Source: Pseudonocardia broussonetiae
GTDB taxonomy: Bacteria; Actinomycetota; Actinomycetes; Mycobacteriales; Pseudonocardiaceae
DNA length: 64,000 nucleotides
Reading direction: 5' to 3'
Assembly: GCF_013155125.1 (NCBI RefSeq)
Contig: NZ_CP053564.1
Span: forward strand, 5,215,501 to 5,279,500
Made by a program: the position numbers and the translations under genes
In this document: piece after piece, positions 26,619-38,755 of the stretch
Position numbering within the stretch: position 1 is the stretch's first letter
How the letters are laid out: each line of letters begins with the position of its first letter
The notes under the pieces: generated by a model
Database searches by the model: none
Told to the model about the DNA's origin: nothing
Seen by the model: the letters and a program-made list of their open reading frames with translations, nothing else

Positions 26619-28497
26619 GACTGACCGTCGCCCAGGCGATCGTGCGGTTCCTGGTCAACCAGTGGAGCGAGCGCGACGGCGAGGAGCAGCGGCTCGTCCC
26701 GGGCTGCTTCGGGATCTTCGGCCACGGCAACGTCGCCGGCCTGGGCCAGGCGCTGCTGGAGGTCGCGGACTCCCCCGGCTCCTACGGCGGCGAGCTGCCC
26801 TACCACCTGGCCCGCAACGAACAGGGCATGGTGCACTCCGCCGTCGGCTACGCCCGGATGCGCGACCGCACCCAGTTCCTGGCCTGCACCGCGAGCATCG
26901 GTCCCGGCTCCACCAACATGCTGACGGGCGCCGCGCTCGCCACCACCAACCGCATCCCGGTGCTGCTGCTGCCCTCCGACGTGTTCGCCACGCGTGTCGC
27001 GAGCCCGGTGCTGCAGGAGATCGAGCGCGCCGACGGCTACGACGTCAGCGTCAACGACGCCTTCCGCCCGCTCTCGGTGTTCTTCGACCGCGTCTGGCGC
27101 CCCGAGCAGCTGCCCGCGGCGCTGCTGGGCGCGATGCGCGCGCTGACCGACCCGGCCCAGACCGGCGCGGCCACGATCGCGCTGCCCCAGGACGTGCAGG
27201 CCGAGGCGCACGACTGGCCCGAGGAGCTGTTCGCCAAGCGCGTCTGGCACCTGGCCCGGCCGGTGCCCGAGCCCGCGGCGCTCGCCCGGGCCGCGGCCCT
27301 GATCGCGGGCGCCGAGCGTCCGCTGCTGGTGGCGGGCGGGGGCGTGCACTACTCGCGCGCCTCCGACGCGCTGGCCCGCTTCGCCGGGGCCACCGGCATC
27401 CCCGTCGCCGACACCCAGGCAGGGAAGGGCGCGCTGCTGCACGACCACCCGCAGGCCGTCGGCGGCGTCGGCTCCACCGGCTCGCCCGTCGCGAACGCGC
27501 TGGCCCGCGAGGCCGACGTCGTGATCGGCGTGGGCACGCGGTGGTCGGACTTCACCACCGCCTCCCGCACGGCGTTCCAGCACCCGGGCGTCCGGTTCGT
27601 CAACGTCAACGTCGCCTCCCTCGACGCGGCCAAGCACGCCGGGGAGATGGTGCTCGCCGACGCCCGCGAGGGCCTCGACGCGCTCACCGCCGCCCTCGAC
27701 GGGCAGCGCTGGGAGCAGACCTGGGACGCCACGGCCTGGAACGCCGAGGTCGACCGCGCCTTCCACCTCGGGCACGGGCCACTGCCCGCGCAGACCGAGG
27801 TGCTCGGCGCGCTCAACGAGGAGATCGACCCGCGCGACGTCGTCGTCCAGGCCGCCGGGTCCATGCCCGGTGACCTGCAGATGCTCTGGCGCGCGCGGGA
27901 CCGCAAGGGCTACCACGTCGAGTACGCCTACTCCTGCATGGGCTACGAGATCGCCGGAGCGCTCGGCGTGAAGATGGCGGCGCGTGTCGATCCCTCCGGG
28001 GACCGCGAGGTCTGGGCGCTGGTCGGCGACGGCTCCTACCTGATGATGGCCAGCGAGATCGTCACCGCCGTGTCGGAGGGGATCAAGCTCAACCTGGTCC
28101 TCGTCCAGAACCACGGGTTCGCCTCCATCGGCGCGCTCTCGGAGTCGCTGGGCTCGCAGCGCTTCGGCACGAGCTACCGCTACCGCGGGGAGTCCGGCCG
28201 GTTCGACGGCACGGTGCTGCCCGTCGACCTCGCCGCCAACGCCGAGAGCCTGGGCGCCGAGGTGATCCGCGTGCGGACCATCGAGGAGTTCCGCGACGCG
28301 ATCAAGCACTGCCGCGCCGCGACCCGCACCACCGCGATCCACATCGAGACCGACCCGCTCGCCCCGGTGCCCGACCCCGACAGCTGGTGGGACGTGCCGG
28401 TCTCCGAGGTGTCGGCGCTGGAGAGCACCCAGCAGGCCCGCACGACCTACGAGGCGCGCAAGGCCGCGCAGCGCCCCCTGATCGGAAGGAACGCACC

Positions 28498-28501
<4 letters not shown>
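26615..28501 (+). CDS. iolD: 3D-(3,5/4)-trihydroxycyclohexane-1,2-dione acylhydrolase
   Basis: IolD is a ThDP-dependent enzyme that opens the ring of trihydroxycyclohexane-dione to 5-deoxy-glucuronate. The 628-residue product has the POX architecture with an unusually long N-terminal domain, as in IolD: LVPGCFGIFGHGNVAGLGQA, YHLARNEQGMVHSAVGYARM (catalytic Glu), GPGSTNMLTGAALAT and C-terminal VGDGSYLMMASEIVTAVSEG followed by LVQNHGFASIGALS. Start GTG overlaps the iolB stop and the stop overlaps the iolA GTG. Confidence 0.97.
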
Positions 28502-29994
<1,493 letters not shown>

Positions 29995-30028
29995 CCCGCC
30001 CCTCCCCCCGAGAAGAAGGAACACACCG

Positions 30029-31009
30029 ATGAAACTCCGCACGGGCGCCGTCGTCGCCGCCTCGGCAGTACTGCTCCTGGCCGCCGGCTGCAGCGGCACC
30101 GGTCAGCCCCCGTCGGCCCAGGACGCCGGCGGCGGCTCCGGGACCTACGGGTACAACTTCACCGTCGTCACCCACGGCGCCGCGGGCGACACGTTCTGGG
30201 ACGTGGTGAAGAAGGGCGCCGAGCAGGCCGGCACGGACGAGGGCGTCACGGTGACCTACCGCGACAGCAACGGCGACCCCGCCCGCCAGGCCCAGCTCAT
30301 CGACGCCGCCGTGAACGAGAACGTCGACGGCCTGGTCGTCTCGATGGCCAACCCCGACGCGCTGCGGGCCTCCATCGAGGCCGCCACGGCCAAGGGGATC
30401 CCGGTCATCACCATCAACTCCGGCCAGGACCGCTCCACGGAGTTCGGCGCGCTCGCGCACGTCGGGCAGGACGAGGGCATCGCCGGTCGGGGGGCCGGCG
30501 CGCAGATGGCCGCCGCCGGGGTGACAAAGGCGCTGTGCGTGATCCAGGAGGCCGGCAACATCGGCCTGGAGCAGCGCTGCCAGGGCTTCGCCGAGGGCCT
30601 CGGGGGCTCGGTGGAGAACCTGCAGGTCGAGAACAGCAACCCGACGGGCGCGCAGGCGACCATCCGGGCCAAGCTGCAGTCCGACCCGTCGATCAACGGG
30701 GTCCTGACCCTCGGCCCGGTCATCGGTGCCGCGGCGATCACCGCCGTGGGCGAGTCCGGCTCGTCCGCGCAGCTCGCCACGTTCGACCTCAACGGCGACG
30801 TCACCCAGGCCATCGCCGACGGCAAGATGCTCTTCGCGGTCGACCAGCAGCAGTACACGCAGGGCTACCTGCCCATCGTGATGCTGACGCTGTACAAGGC
30901 CAACCTCAACACCATCGGCGGCGGACAGCCGGTCCTGACCGGACCGGGCTACGTCACCCAGGAGAACGCCGCCCAGGTCCAGGAACTGGCCACCGCGGGC
31001 ACCCGCTAG
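30029..31009 (+). CDS. Periplasmic-binding-protein-type lipoprotein of a sugar/inositol ABC importer
   Basis: The 326-residue protein has a lipoprotein signal with lipobox LAAGC (Cys21) and a Gly/Ser linker, then a class B sugar-binding fold of the RbsB/IbpA family (FWDVVKKGAEQAG, NENVDGLVVSMANPDALRAS, GIPVITINSGQDRS, HVGQDEGIAGRGAGAQM, FDLNGDVTQAIADGKMLFAV). It has a good AGAAGAAGGAACACACCG leader. Placement inside the iol operon suggests myo-inositol or a derivative as ligand; that is inference. Confidence 0.9.
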   Translation: MKLRTGAVVAASAVLLLAAGCSGTGQPPSAQDAGGGSGTYGYNFTVVTHGAAGDTFWDVVKKGAEQAGTDEGVTVTYRDSNGDPARQAQLIDAAVNENVDGLVVSMANPDALRASIEAATAKGIPVITINSGQDRSTEFGALAHVGQDEGIAGRGAGAQMAAAGVTKALCVIQEAGNIGLEQRCQGFAEGLGGSVENLQVENSNPTGAQATIRAKLQSDPSINGVLTLGPVIGAAAITAVGESGSSAQLATFDLNGDVTQAIADGKMLFAVDQQQYTQGYLPIVMLTLYKANLNTIGGGQPVLTGPGYVTQENAAQVQELATAGTR

Positions 31010-31018
31010 CAGGTCGAC

Positions 31019-31049
31019 GGAGGGGGGCCGGGCCGACCGGCTCCCCTCC
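31019..31049 (+). terminator. Intercistronic hairpin between binding protein and permease
   Basis: GGAGGGGGGCCGG pairs with CCGGCTCCCCTCC (one G-U pair) around loop GCCGA, starting 10 nt after the lipoprotein stop. Such hairpins commonly attenuate or protect the upstream message so that binding protein exceeds membrane subunits. Confidence 0.65.
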
Positions 31050-31068
31050 CCGGATCCCGGAGCACACC

Positions 31069-32136
31069 ATGACCACGACCCTGAACCCCACCCCACCGCC
31101 CTCCGCCCCTCCCGCCGCCGACGAGCGCGTGGCCCGCGTCGGGCTGCTGCGACGCCTCGTCCTGCGGCCCGAGATCGGCTCGCTGATCGGCGCGGTGATC
31201 CTCTTCGTGCTGTTCGCCGTGTCGTCGACGCAGTTCTACTCGCTGGCCGGCATCTCGAACTGGCTCGACCCCGCGTCGCTGTTCGGCATCATGGCCGTCG
31301 CCGTCGCGATGCTCATGATCGGCGGCCACTTCGACCTCTCCGCGGGCGTGCTGACCGGCACCGCCGGCCTCGCCACCGCGGTGATGACCACGCAGTGGGG
31401 CCTCAACATCTGGGTCGCGCTGCTGGTGTCGCTGGTGCTCTGCCTGGGCATCGGCTTCGTCAACGGCTACCTGGTGACGCGCACCGGCCTGCCGAGCTTC
31501 ATCATCACGCTCGCCACGTTCCTCATGCTGCAGGGGCTCAACCTCGCCGTCACCAAGCTGATCACCGGCACCGTGTCGGTGGGCGGCATGTCGCAGGTGC
31601 CCTACTTCGACACCGTGCGGCCGCTGTTCGCCAGCCGGATCAGCCTGTTCGGCGTCGACTTCAAGATCCAGATCCTGTGGTGGGTGCTGGTCGTCGCGAT
31701 CGGCGCCTGGGTGCTCGCCAAGACCCGGTTCGGCAACTGGACCTTCGCCGTCGGCGGCGACCCGGTGGCCAGCCGCAACATCGGCGTCCCGGCCGCCCGC
31801 ACCACCATCACGCTGTTCATGGGCGTCGGCGCCTGCGCGTGGCTCGTCGGCTCGCTGAAGCTGATGGAGCAGACCTCGGTGCAGACCAGCCAGGGCTTCG
31901 GCGAGGAGCTGATCTACATCGTCGCGGCCGTGATCGGCGGCTGCCTGCTCACCGGCGGCTACGGATCGGTGATCGGCGCCGCCATCGGCGCGCTGATCTT
32001 CGGCATGACCAGTCAGGGCATCGTGTACGCGGGCCTGGACAGCGACTGGTTCAAGTTCTTCCTCGGGGCGATGCTGCTGCTCGCGGTGCTCGCCAACCAG
32101 TACGTCCGCCGGTACGCCGAGCGGAGCGGGAGGTAG
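31069..32136 (+). CDS. ABC sugar/inositol importer permease (RbsC/IatP type)
   Basis: The 355-residue membrane protein has about 9-10 helices and the family landmarks of ribose-type permeases: [56 protein letters not shown] and [19 protein letters not shown]. The ATG lies 60 bp after the lipoprotein stop behind the intercistronic hairpin. It pairs with the ATPase 4 bp downstream. A single permease probably forms a homodimer. Confidence 0.92.
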   Translation: MTTTLNPTPPPSAPPAADERVARVGLLRRLVLRPEIGSLIGAVILFVLFAVSSTQFYSLAGISNWLDPASLFGIMAVAVAMLMIGGHFDLSAGVLTGTAGLATAVMTTQWGLNIWVALLVSLVLCLGIGFVNGYLVTRTGLPSFIITLATFLMLQGLNLAVTKLITGTVSVGGMSQVPYFDTVRPLFASRISLFGVDFKIQILWWVLVVAIGAWVLAKTRFGNWTFAVGGDPVASRNIGVPAARTTITLFMGVGACAWLVGSLKLMEQTSVQTSQGFGEELIYIVAAVIGGCLLTGGYGSVIGAAIGALIFGMTSQGIVYAGLDSDWFKFFLGAMLLLAVLANQYVRRYAERSGR

Positions 32137-32140
32137 CACG

Positions 32141-33051
<911 letters not shown>

Positions 33052-33055
<4 letters not shown>

Positions 33056-34047
33056 CGCGGGTCGGGATCGGGCTGGCCGGGCTCGGCCGGATGGGGCGGG
33101 TGCACGCCGCCGCCCTGTCCGGGCGCTGCTCGGTGGCGCGCCTCGCCTGCGTGTACGACCCGCTGCCGGCGGCCGCCGAGGCCGCCGGCGCGGAGTTCGA
33201 CGTGCCGTGGACGACGTCCTACGACGAGCTGCTCGACCGGGTCGGGGCGGTGGCGATCGCCTCCCCGACCGGGACGCACGCCCCGCTCACCGCGCAGGCG
33301 GCGGCCGCGGGACGGCACGTGTTCTGCGAGAAGCCGATCTCCCTGGACCGCGCGACGACCGTCGCGACGGTCGAGGCCGCCGAGGAGGCCGGGATCGTGT
33401 TCCAGGTCGGGTTCCACCGGCGCAGCGACCCCGACTGGGCCGCCGCCGCCGCGCGGATCCGGGCGGGCGAGCTCGGCGAGGTCACGTTGTTCCGCACCTC
33501 GCTGCGCGACATGACCCCGCCCGATCCCGCCTTCCTGTCCGGCTCGGGCGGCTTCTTCCTCGACGTCGTGGTGCACGACCTCGACGTGGCCCGCTGGATG
33601 GTCGGCGAGGTCGTCGAGGTGCACGCGCACGGCGCGGCCGCCGACCCGGCCTTCGCGGCGCTGGGCGACATCGACACCGCCGTGACGGTGCTGCGGTTCG
33701 CGAACGGCGCGCTCGGCGTGATCGACAACAGCCGCAGCGCCCGCTACGGCTACGAGTGCTCCACCGAGGTCATGGGCACGCTCGCCACCGCCCGGATCGA
33801 CGCCCCGCACGTGCGCGGCGTCGAGTGGCGGACGCCCGGGCTCGCCTCGCGCGACCTGGCCCGCGACTTCGAGGAGCGCTACCCCTGGGCCTACGCCGCG
33901 GAGCTCGACGCGTTCGCCCGCGCCGTGCGCGACGGCACCCCGCCCCCCGTCACCGGTCGTGACGCGCTCGCCGCGTTCGACCTCGCCCTGGCCGCCGACG
34001 AGTCCTGGCGGACCGGGCGGCCCGTCAGCATGGAGGTACCCGCATGA
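33052..34047 (+). CDS. iolG: Gfo/Idh/MocA oxidoreductase, probable inositol 2-dehydrogenase
   Basis: The 331-residue protein has an N-terminal Rossmann motif [16 protein letters not shown], the cofactor-site CEKPISLDR (Lys near 93) and the catalytic region [18 protein letters not shown] with Asp and His. It oxidises a cyclitol or sugar hydroxyl with NAD. Context between the importer and the iolE-like gene makes it the best IolG candidate in the window; two further paralogues lie at 34910 and 42620, so substrate assignment is not certain. The GTG overlaps the ATPase stop. Confidence 0.82.
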
Positions 34048-34913
34048 CGCGCGCGACCGACCGCATCGCCGGCGCCCCGATCTCGTGGGGCGTCTGCGAG
34101 GTGCCCGGCTGGGGCCACCAGCTCGCGCCGGCCCGCGTCCTCGCCGAGATGCAGGAGGTGGGGCTCGCGGCCACCGAGTTCGGGCCCGAGGGCTTCCTGC
34201 CCGAGGACCCGGTGGAGGTCCTCGCGCGCCACGACCTGCAGGCGATCGGCGGGTTCACGCCGCTGCTGCTGCACGTGCCCGGGCACGACCCGGTGCCCGA
34301 GGTGGAGAAGCTGCTGGAGACCTACGCGGCCACCGGCTCCGACACCCTCGTGCTGTCCGCGATCAGCGGGCTCGACGGGTACGACACCCGCCCGGTCCTC
34401 GACGAGGCCGGCTGGCGCACGCTGCTGGGCAACCTCGACCGGCTGGCCGCCGTGGCCGCGGAGCGGGACGTCCGCGCGGTGCTGCACCCGCACGTCGGCA
34501 CGATGGTGGAGAACACCGACGACGTGCAGCGCGTGCTCGACGGCTCCTCGATCGCGCTGTGCCTCGACACCGGGCACCTGCTCATCGGCGGCACCGACCC
34601 CGTCGCGCTGACCCGCCAGGCGCCGGAGCGGATCGCGCACACGCACGTCAAGGACGTCGACCTCGGGCTGGCGAAGCAGGTCCAGGGCGGGCGGCTGACC
34701 TACACCGAAGCGGTCCGCGCGGGCATGTACCGCCCGGTCGGGCACGGCGACGTCGACTTCGGCGCGATCATCGACCACCTCCGCGCGCACGGCTACGGCG
34801 GCTGGTACGTGCTGGAGCAGGACACGATCCTCGTCGAGGAGCCGGTGGGCGAGGGCCCGCTGACCGACGTGCGCACGAGCGTCGACGCCCTGCGTGCCAT
34901 GCTCGCTCGGTGA
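34044..34913 (+). CDS. iolE: Myo-inosose-2 dehydratase-type TIM-barrel protein
   Basis: The protein has 289 residues of the AP-endonuclease-2 TIM-barrel superfamily, opening with IAGAPISWGVCEVPGWG, the actinobacterial IolE-type start. Metal-site segments follow: LHPHVGTMVENTDD, LCLDTGHLLIGG, AHTHVKDVD and WYVLEQDTILVEE, supplying the Glu, Asp, His and Glu expected. IolE dehydrates 2-keto-myo-inositol, the step between IolG and IolD, and no other iolE candidate is in the operon. Its ATG overlaps the iolG stop and its stop overlaps the next GTG. Confidence 0.82.
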   Translation: MTRATDRIAGAPISWGVCEVPGWGHQLAPARVLAEMQEVGLAATEFGPEGFLPEDPVEVLARHDLQAIGGFTPLLLHVPGHDPVPEVEKLLETYAATGSDTLVLSAISGLDGYDTRPVLDEAGWRTLLGNLDRLAAVAAERDVRAVLHPHVGTMVENTDDVQRVLDGSSIALCLDTGHLLIGGTDPVALTRQAPERIAHTHVKDVDLGLAKQVQGGRLTYTEAVRAGMYRPVGHGDVDFGAIIDHLRAHGYGGWYVLEQDTILVEEPVGEGPLTDVRTSVDALRAMLAR

Positions 34914-35926
34914 TCGACCACTCCTCGGAACCCCTGCGCATCGGCGTCCTCGGCGCGTCCCGGATCGCGGGCGGCGCGCTCGTCGAACCCGCGAAGGAGA
35001 CGGGCGACCGGCTCGTCGTCGTGGCGGCGCGCGACCCGCGGCGGGCGGCCGCGTTCGCCGCGGAGCACGGCGTCGAGCGGGTGGCGGCGTCCTACGCCGA
35101 GGTGCTCGCCGACCCCGAGGTCGAGGTCGTCTACAACCCGCTGGCCAACGCGCTGCACGGTCCGTGGAACCTCGCCGCGGTCCGGGCGGGCAAGCACGTG
35201 CTCACCGAGAAGCCGTTCGCGAGCAACGCCGAGGAGGCCCGGGAGGTGCGCGACGCCGCCGCGGCCGCGGGCGTCGCGGTGCTGGAGGCGTTCCACCACG
35301 CCCACCACCCGGTGCTGCTGCGCCTGCACGAGCTCGTCGCGTCCGGGGAGCTGGGGGCGCTGCGCCGGGTCGAGGCGGTGTTCACCATGCCGTCCCCGCG
35401 CGACGACGACCCGCGCTGGCAGCTCGACCTCGCCGGCGGCGCGCTGATGGACCTGGGCTGCTACCCCCTGCAGTGCCTGCGCTCGTTCGCGCCGTGGGCG
35501 GGCGGCGAGCCGCAGGTCGTGTCGGCGCGGGCGGACGAGCGGGCCGGGCACCCCGGCGTCGACGAGCGGCTCACCGCGCAGCTCGCGTTCCCCGGAGGCG
35601 TCACCGGTGAGGCGCACTGCGACATGGCGTCCGACGACTGGGCGATCACCTGCCGCGTGGTCGGCGAGGACGGCGAGGCGACGGCCATGAACGTCGTGCT
35701 CCCCCAGCGCGACGACCGGGTGGTCGTGCGCGGGCCCGCCGGCGAGCGCACCGAGCACCTGGGCACCCGCTCGACCTACCTCTACCAGCTCGAGGCCGTG
35801 CGGGCGCACCTGCGCGAGGGCGCGCCCTTCGTCTCCGACGCCGACGACGCCGTGCGGGGCGCGGAGCTGATCGACGCCGTCTACGGGGCGGCCGGGCTGC
35901 CGCCACGGCCGCGCACGCGCCTCTGA
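34910..35926 (+). CDS. Second Gfo/Idh/MocA oxidoreductase of the iol operon
   Basis: The 338-residue protein has Rossmann motif GVLGASRIAGGALVEPA, VVYNPLANALHGPWNLAAV, TEKPFASNAEEA (cofactor Lys) and AFHHAHHPVLLRLHE, which resemble dihydrodiol dehydrogenase-like members more than IolG. The catalytic strand reads GGALMDLGCYPLQCL, with Tyr at the usual His position. It may act on another inositol isomer or on a keto-inositol epimer. It is the last gene of the coupled operon; GTG overlaps the iolE stop. Confidence 0.82.
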   Translation: MIDHSSEPLRIGVLGASRIAGGALVEPAKETGDRLVVVAARDPRRAAAFAAEHGVERVAASYAEVLADPEVEVVYNPLANALHGPWNLAAVRAGKHVLTEKPFASNAEEAREVRDAAAAAGVAVLEAFHHAHHPVLLRLHELVASGELGALRRVEAVFTMPSPRDDDPRWQLDLAGGALMDLGCYPLQCLRSFAPWAGGEPQVVSARADERAGHPGVDERLTAQLAFPGGVTGEAHCDMASDDWAITCRVVGEDGEATAMNVVLPQRDDRVVVRGPAGERTEHLGTRSTYLYQLEAVRAHLREGAPFVSDADDAVRGAELIDAVYGAAGLPPRPRTRL

Positions 35927-35967
35927 GCCCGGCCCGCTGTCCTGGTGCGCTGTCCTAGAGTCCGCGC

Positions 35968-36951
35968 ATGGTGCGACGCGTGACGCAGGCGGACGTCGCG
36001 GCGCGCGCCGGCGTCTCGCGGGCGCTGGTGTCGCTGGTGCTGCGCGACGCAGCGAACGTCAGCGACCACCGGCGCCGGGTCGTGCTCGACGCCATCGCCG
36101 AGCTCGGGTACCGGCCCGACGCCGCCGCCCGGCACCTCGGGCGTCGCACCCGCACGATCGGCGTCGTCGTGCAGGACCTGCACTACCCGTTCTTCGCCGA
36201 GGTCGTCGACGGCATCCAGAGCGGCGCGGCCGAGCACGGCCTGCAGGTCCTGATCAACACCGGGCTGCGCGACCCCGACGTCGAGCGGGCGGCGATCGAG
36301 ACGTTCCTCGAGCTGCGGATGGACGGGGTCGTCCTCATCTCCCCCGCGCTGCCCGACGAGCGGCTGGTCGAGGCGGCGGGCGTCGTGCCGACGGTGCTGG
36401 TGGGGCGCCCGCCGGCCGGGCCGGGCGTTGACGCGGTCGTCACCGACGAGCGGCTCGGGGGCCTGCTGGCCGTGCGCCACCTGCTCGACCTGGGCCACCG
36501 CCGCATCCTCGACGTCACCGCCGACGTGCCCAACGCGGCCAGCACGGGGCGCGAGGCCGGGTACCGGCAGGCGCTGGAGGAGGCCGGGCTGGGCGACGCC
36601 GCGCGGATCGTGCGGACCAGCGACGACGTCGTCGCGGCCGCCGGGTCGTGGCCGGGCGGGGCGCGGGCGACGGCGCTGTTCGGGCACGACGACTTCGTGG
36701 CCGTCGACGCGTGGGCGCGGCTCGTGGAGGCGGGCGACCCGGTCCCGGCGGTGGTCGGCTACGACAACACGAACTTCGCCGGCCTCCCCCTGCTCTCGCT
36801 CACCAGCGTCGACCAGCCGCGCCTGCTCATGGGCCGCACCGCGGTGGAGATGCTGGTCGAGCGGGTGGCGGGCCGGACGGATCCGCGGCACGAGGTGCTG
36901 ACGCCCACCCTCGTGGAGCGGGCGAGCAGCCGTCGGGCCCCGGCGTCCTGA
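35968..36951 (+). CDS. LacI-family transcriptional regulator
   Basis: The 327-residue protein has a LacI helix-turn-helix (VTQADVAARAGVSRALVSLV), hinge YRPDAAARHLGRR and a periplasmic-binding-like effector core (GVVVQDLHYPFFAEVVDGIQ, VVGYDNTNFAGLPLLSLTSV). A TAGAGT -10 ends 6 nt before the ATG, so the mRNA is probably leaderless. It follows the iol operon by 41 bp but has its own promoter. The nearest LacI-type palindrome is at 38238, before the isomerase-like gene, a likely target. Confidence 0.9.
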   Translation: MVRRVTQADVAARAGVSRALVSLVLRDAANVSDHRRRVVLDAIAELGYRPDAAARHLGRRTRTIGVVVQDLHYPFFAEVVDGIQSGAAEHGLQVLINTGLRDPDVERAAIETFLELRMDGVVLISPALPDERLVEAAGVVPTVLVGRPPAGPGVDAVVTDERLGGLLAVRHLLDLGHRRILDVTADVPNAASTGREAGYRQALEEAGLGDAARIVRTSDDVVAAAGSWPGGARATALFGHDDFVAVDAWARLVEAGDPVPAVVGYDNTNFAGLPLLSLTSVDQPRLLMGRTAVEMLVERVAGRTDPRHEVLTPTLVERASSRRAPAS

Positions 36952-37425
36952 GGGCGGCGCACCGGTCTCGTGGCTCGCACACCGGCTGCGGGCGGTGTGC
37001 GGAGTGCGGGGCGGTGTGTGGGGCCGGCAGGCGTCGGCGGCCTTCACGCGCCGTCGGGCGCCGGGGGCGCTATGGCTGCACCCGAGCCCGTTCCTGAGTT
37101 CCGCGGAACGCCGAGGGGGCGGGCAGCAGCAGCGGGGCCGGCCGGCCGAAGATCGCCACTTCGGCGCGTTCCCGGCCACATGCGGCCCGGAGCGCGCCGA
37201 GACGGTGATCATGAGGCGACGAGGGACACGGAGACGGGCGACCCGGCCGCCGACCGCACGGTGGCGGCCCTGCCGGAGACCGGGCTCACCTCGGGGCGGC
37301 CACCCGATCCGGCCGACGCGCGATCGGTACGGGGTGGTCGTCGGCGGTGGCCGCGACAGCCACAGCGTGCCGAACGCGCCGTCCCACCGCGACTCGCACG
37401 CAACGAGAGCGCGACTCGCGGGGTC
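36952..37425. other. Intergenic stretch without a supported gene
   Basis: This 474-bp gap separates the LacI gene from the convergent isomerase-like gene. Overlapping frames exist on both strands, but their residues are low-complexity Arg/Gly/Pro and there is no ribosome site. A small hairpin (GCCGAAG / CTTCGGC, 37146-37166) is the only structure noticed. It could contain a degraded gene. Confidence 0.5.
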
Positions 37426-38214
37426 TCAGACGGTGAAGGCCTTCCGGAACCGGTCGAGGGCGCGCTCGGAACCGTCGACGGAGGGGTCGGAGGCGAACGC
37501 CTCCATCGCCACCACCCCCTCGTACCCGGCGTCGGCCAGCGCGCGGGCGACGAACGGCCAGGCCACCTCGCCGGTGCCGGGCTCGCAGCGGCCGGGGACG
37601 TCGGCCACCTGCACCTCCCCGACGAACGGGACGGCGCGGCGGACGAGTTCGACGAGGTTCCCCTCGCCGATCTGGGCGTGGTAGAGGTCGAGGTTCATCC
37701 GCAGGTGCGGGCTGCCCACGGCGCGGACCAGGGCGAGCGTGTCGGCGGCGCGGGCGAACGGGGTGCCGGGGTGGTCGACCTCGGTGTTGAGGTTCTCGAT
37801 CACGTAGGTGACGCCCGAGCGCTCGGCCAGCGCCGCGACCCGCTCCAGGGTGCGCAGCGCGGCGAACCACATCTCCCCCGTCACGACGTCGACCGGCCGC
37901 ACCGGCAGGCCGCCCTCGCCGAGGCCGGTGCCGTGGATGTTGAGGGTCGGACAGCCGATCTCGCGCGCGAACGCGATCGACGGCTCGGCCGTGCGCAGGA
38001 GGGCGTCGGCGCCGTCGGGGGTGGTCAGGTCGCCCTCGACGTAGCCAGTCATGGACGTGAAACGGGCACCGGTGGCGGCGAGCACCGCGGCGTCCTTGTC
38101 GGTCCAGCCCCAGATCTCGCAGGCGAAGCCGCGGTCGTGGATGCGCCGGACCCGCTCCGGGAGCGGCAGGTCGGTGAAGACCATCTCCGCGCAGACGGCG
38201 AGCGTGAAGGGCAT
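37426..38214 (-). CDS. Hydroxypyruvate isomerase-like TIM-barrel protein
   Basis: The 262-residue protein of the AP-endonuclease-2/Hyi superfamily has MPFTLAVCAEMVFTDLPLPE, CPTLNIHGTGLGE, VTYVIENLNTEVDHPGTPF, RMNLDLYHAQIGEGNLVEL, EVQVADVPGRCEPGTG and a final GYEGVVAMEAFAS. The Glu/Asp/His/Glu metal ligands of the family are in place. It probably isomerises a keto sugar or hydroxypyruvate; substrate not defined. ATG follows CGAGGATGTGCC. A LacI-type operator palindrome lies 24-39 bp upstream, so a LacI protein controls it. Confidence 0.85.
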   Translation of the reverse strand: MPFTLAVCAEMVFTDLPLPERVRRIHDRGFACEIWGWTDKDAAVLAATGARFTSMTGYVEGDLTTPDGADALLRTAEPSIAFAREIGCPTLNIHGTGLGEGGLPVRPVDVVTGEMWFAALRTLERVAALAERSGVTYVIENLNTEVDHPGTPFARAADTLALVRAVGSPHLRMNLDLYHAQIGEGNLVELVRRAVPFVGEVQVADVPGRCEPGTGEVAWPFVARALADAGYEGVVAMEAFASDPSVDGSERALDRFRKAFTV

Positions 38215-38237
38215 GGCACATCCTCGGGGTGGCGGCG

Positions 38238-38253
38238 GTTAGCACGTGCTAAC
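38238..38253. promoter_or_regulatory. LacI-type operator before the isomerase-like gene
   Basis: GTTAGCACGTGCTAAC is a perfect 16-bp palindrome with the central CG typical of LacI/GalR sites, 24 bp upstream of the isomerase-like start. The regulator at 35968 is the nearest LacI protein not otherwise assigned. Confidence 0.75.
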
Positions 38254-38279
38254 AGCGTCGTCGCCTCCGGCGGCACCTG

Positions 38280-38693
38280 TCAAGGGCGCTCGAGCACCTC
38301 CAGGAAGTGCGGGTTGCTCATCACGCCGAGCAGGTTGCCGAACGGGTCGACGACCGACGCCGTCACGAACCCCTCACCCCTGGGCTCCACCGGGAGGTAC
38401 TCCACGGCGCCGAGGTCCCGCAGCCGCGCGACCGTCGCCTCGAGGTCGTCGACCGCCCAGTGCAGGATCGCCCCGGCCGGCCCGTCCCCCGCCTGCGGCC
38501 GGTAGGCGCTGCTGATGATGCCGAACTCGGCCTCCGTGTCGCCGACCCGGAACTCGACGTAGGCGGGCCGGCCGTCGGATCCGGACCGCTCGAAGTAGGG
38601 CTCGACGCCGAACACCTCGGCGTACCAGCGGGCGGCGACGGCGACCTCGTCGGCCCAGACGTTGAGGGTGGCGAATCCGCGGAAGGTGGTCAT
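38280..38693 (-). CDS. VOC (glyoxalase/bleomycin resistance) family protein
   Basis: The 137-residue protein has a paired beta-alpha-beta-beta-beta fold: ATLNVWADEVAVAARWYAEV then FGVEPYFER, YVEFRVGDTEAEFGI, ILHWAVDDLEATVARLRD and SVVDPFGNLLGVM. These resemble VOC proteins of unknown substrate, with a partly conserved metal triad. It is divergent from the WYL-domain regulator and shares a 62-bp gap with it containing a palindrome, so that regulator likely controls it. Confidence 0.87.
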   Translation of the reverse strand: MTTFRGFATLNVWADEVAVAARWYAEVFGVEPYFERSGSDGRPAYVEFRVGDTEAEFGIISSAYRPQAGDGPAGAILHWAVDDLEATVARLRDLGAVEYLPVEPRGEGFVTASVVDPFGNLLGVMSNPHFLEVLERP

Positions 38694-38714
38694 GGCACCG
38701 ATCCTGCCGCCCGA

Positions 38715-38735
38715 AGTGCTCACCTCCTGAGCACT
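38715..38735. promoter_or_regulatory. Inverted-repeat operator between VOC and WYL genes
   Basis: AGTGCTCA-N5-TGAGCACT is a perfect 8-bp inverted repeat with a 5-bp centre, in the 62-bp space between two divergent starts. It fits a YafY-type DeoR-like HTH dimer. Confidence 0.7.
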
Positions 38736-38755
38736 TTCCCTGCCAGACTCACGAG

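Noticed and set aside
36952-37425. Overlapping frames as genes
   Set aside because: No ribosome site, low-complexity translations and no recognisable family in any frame.
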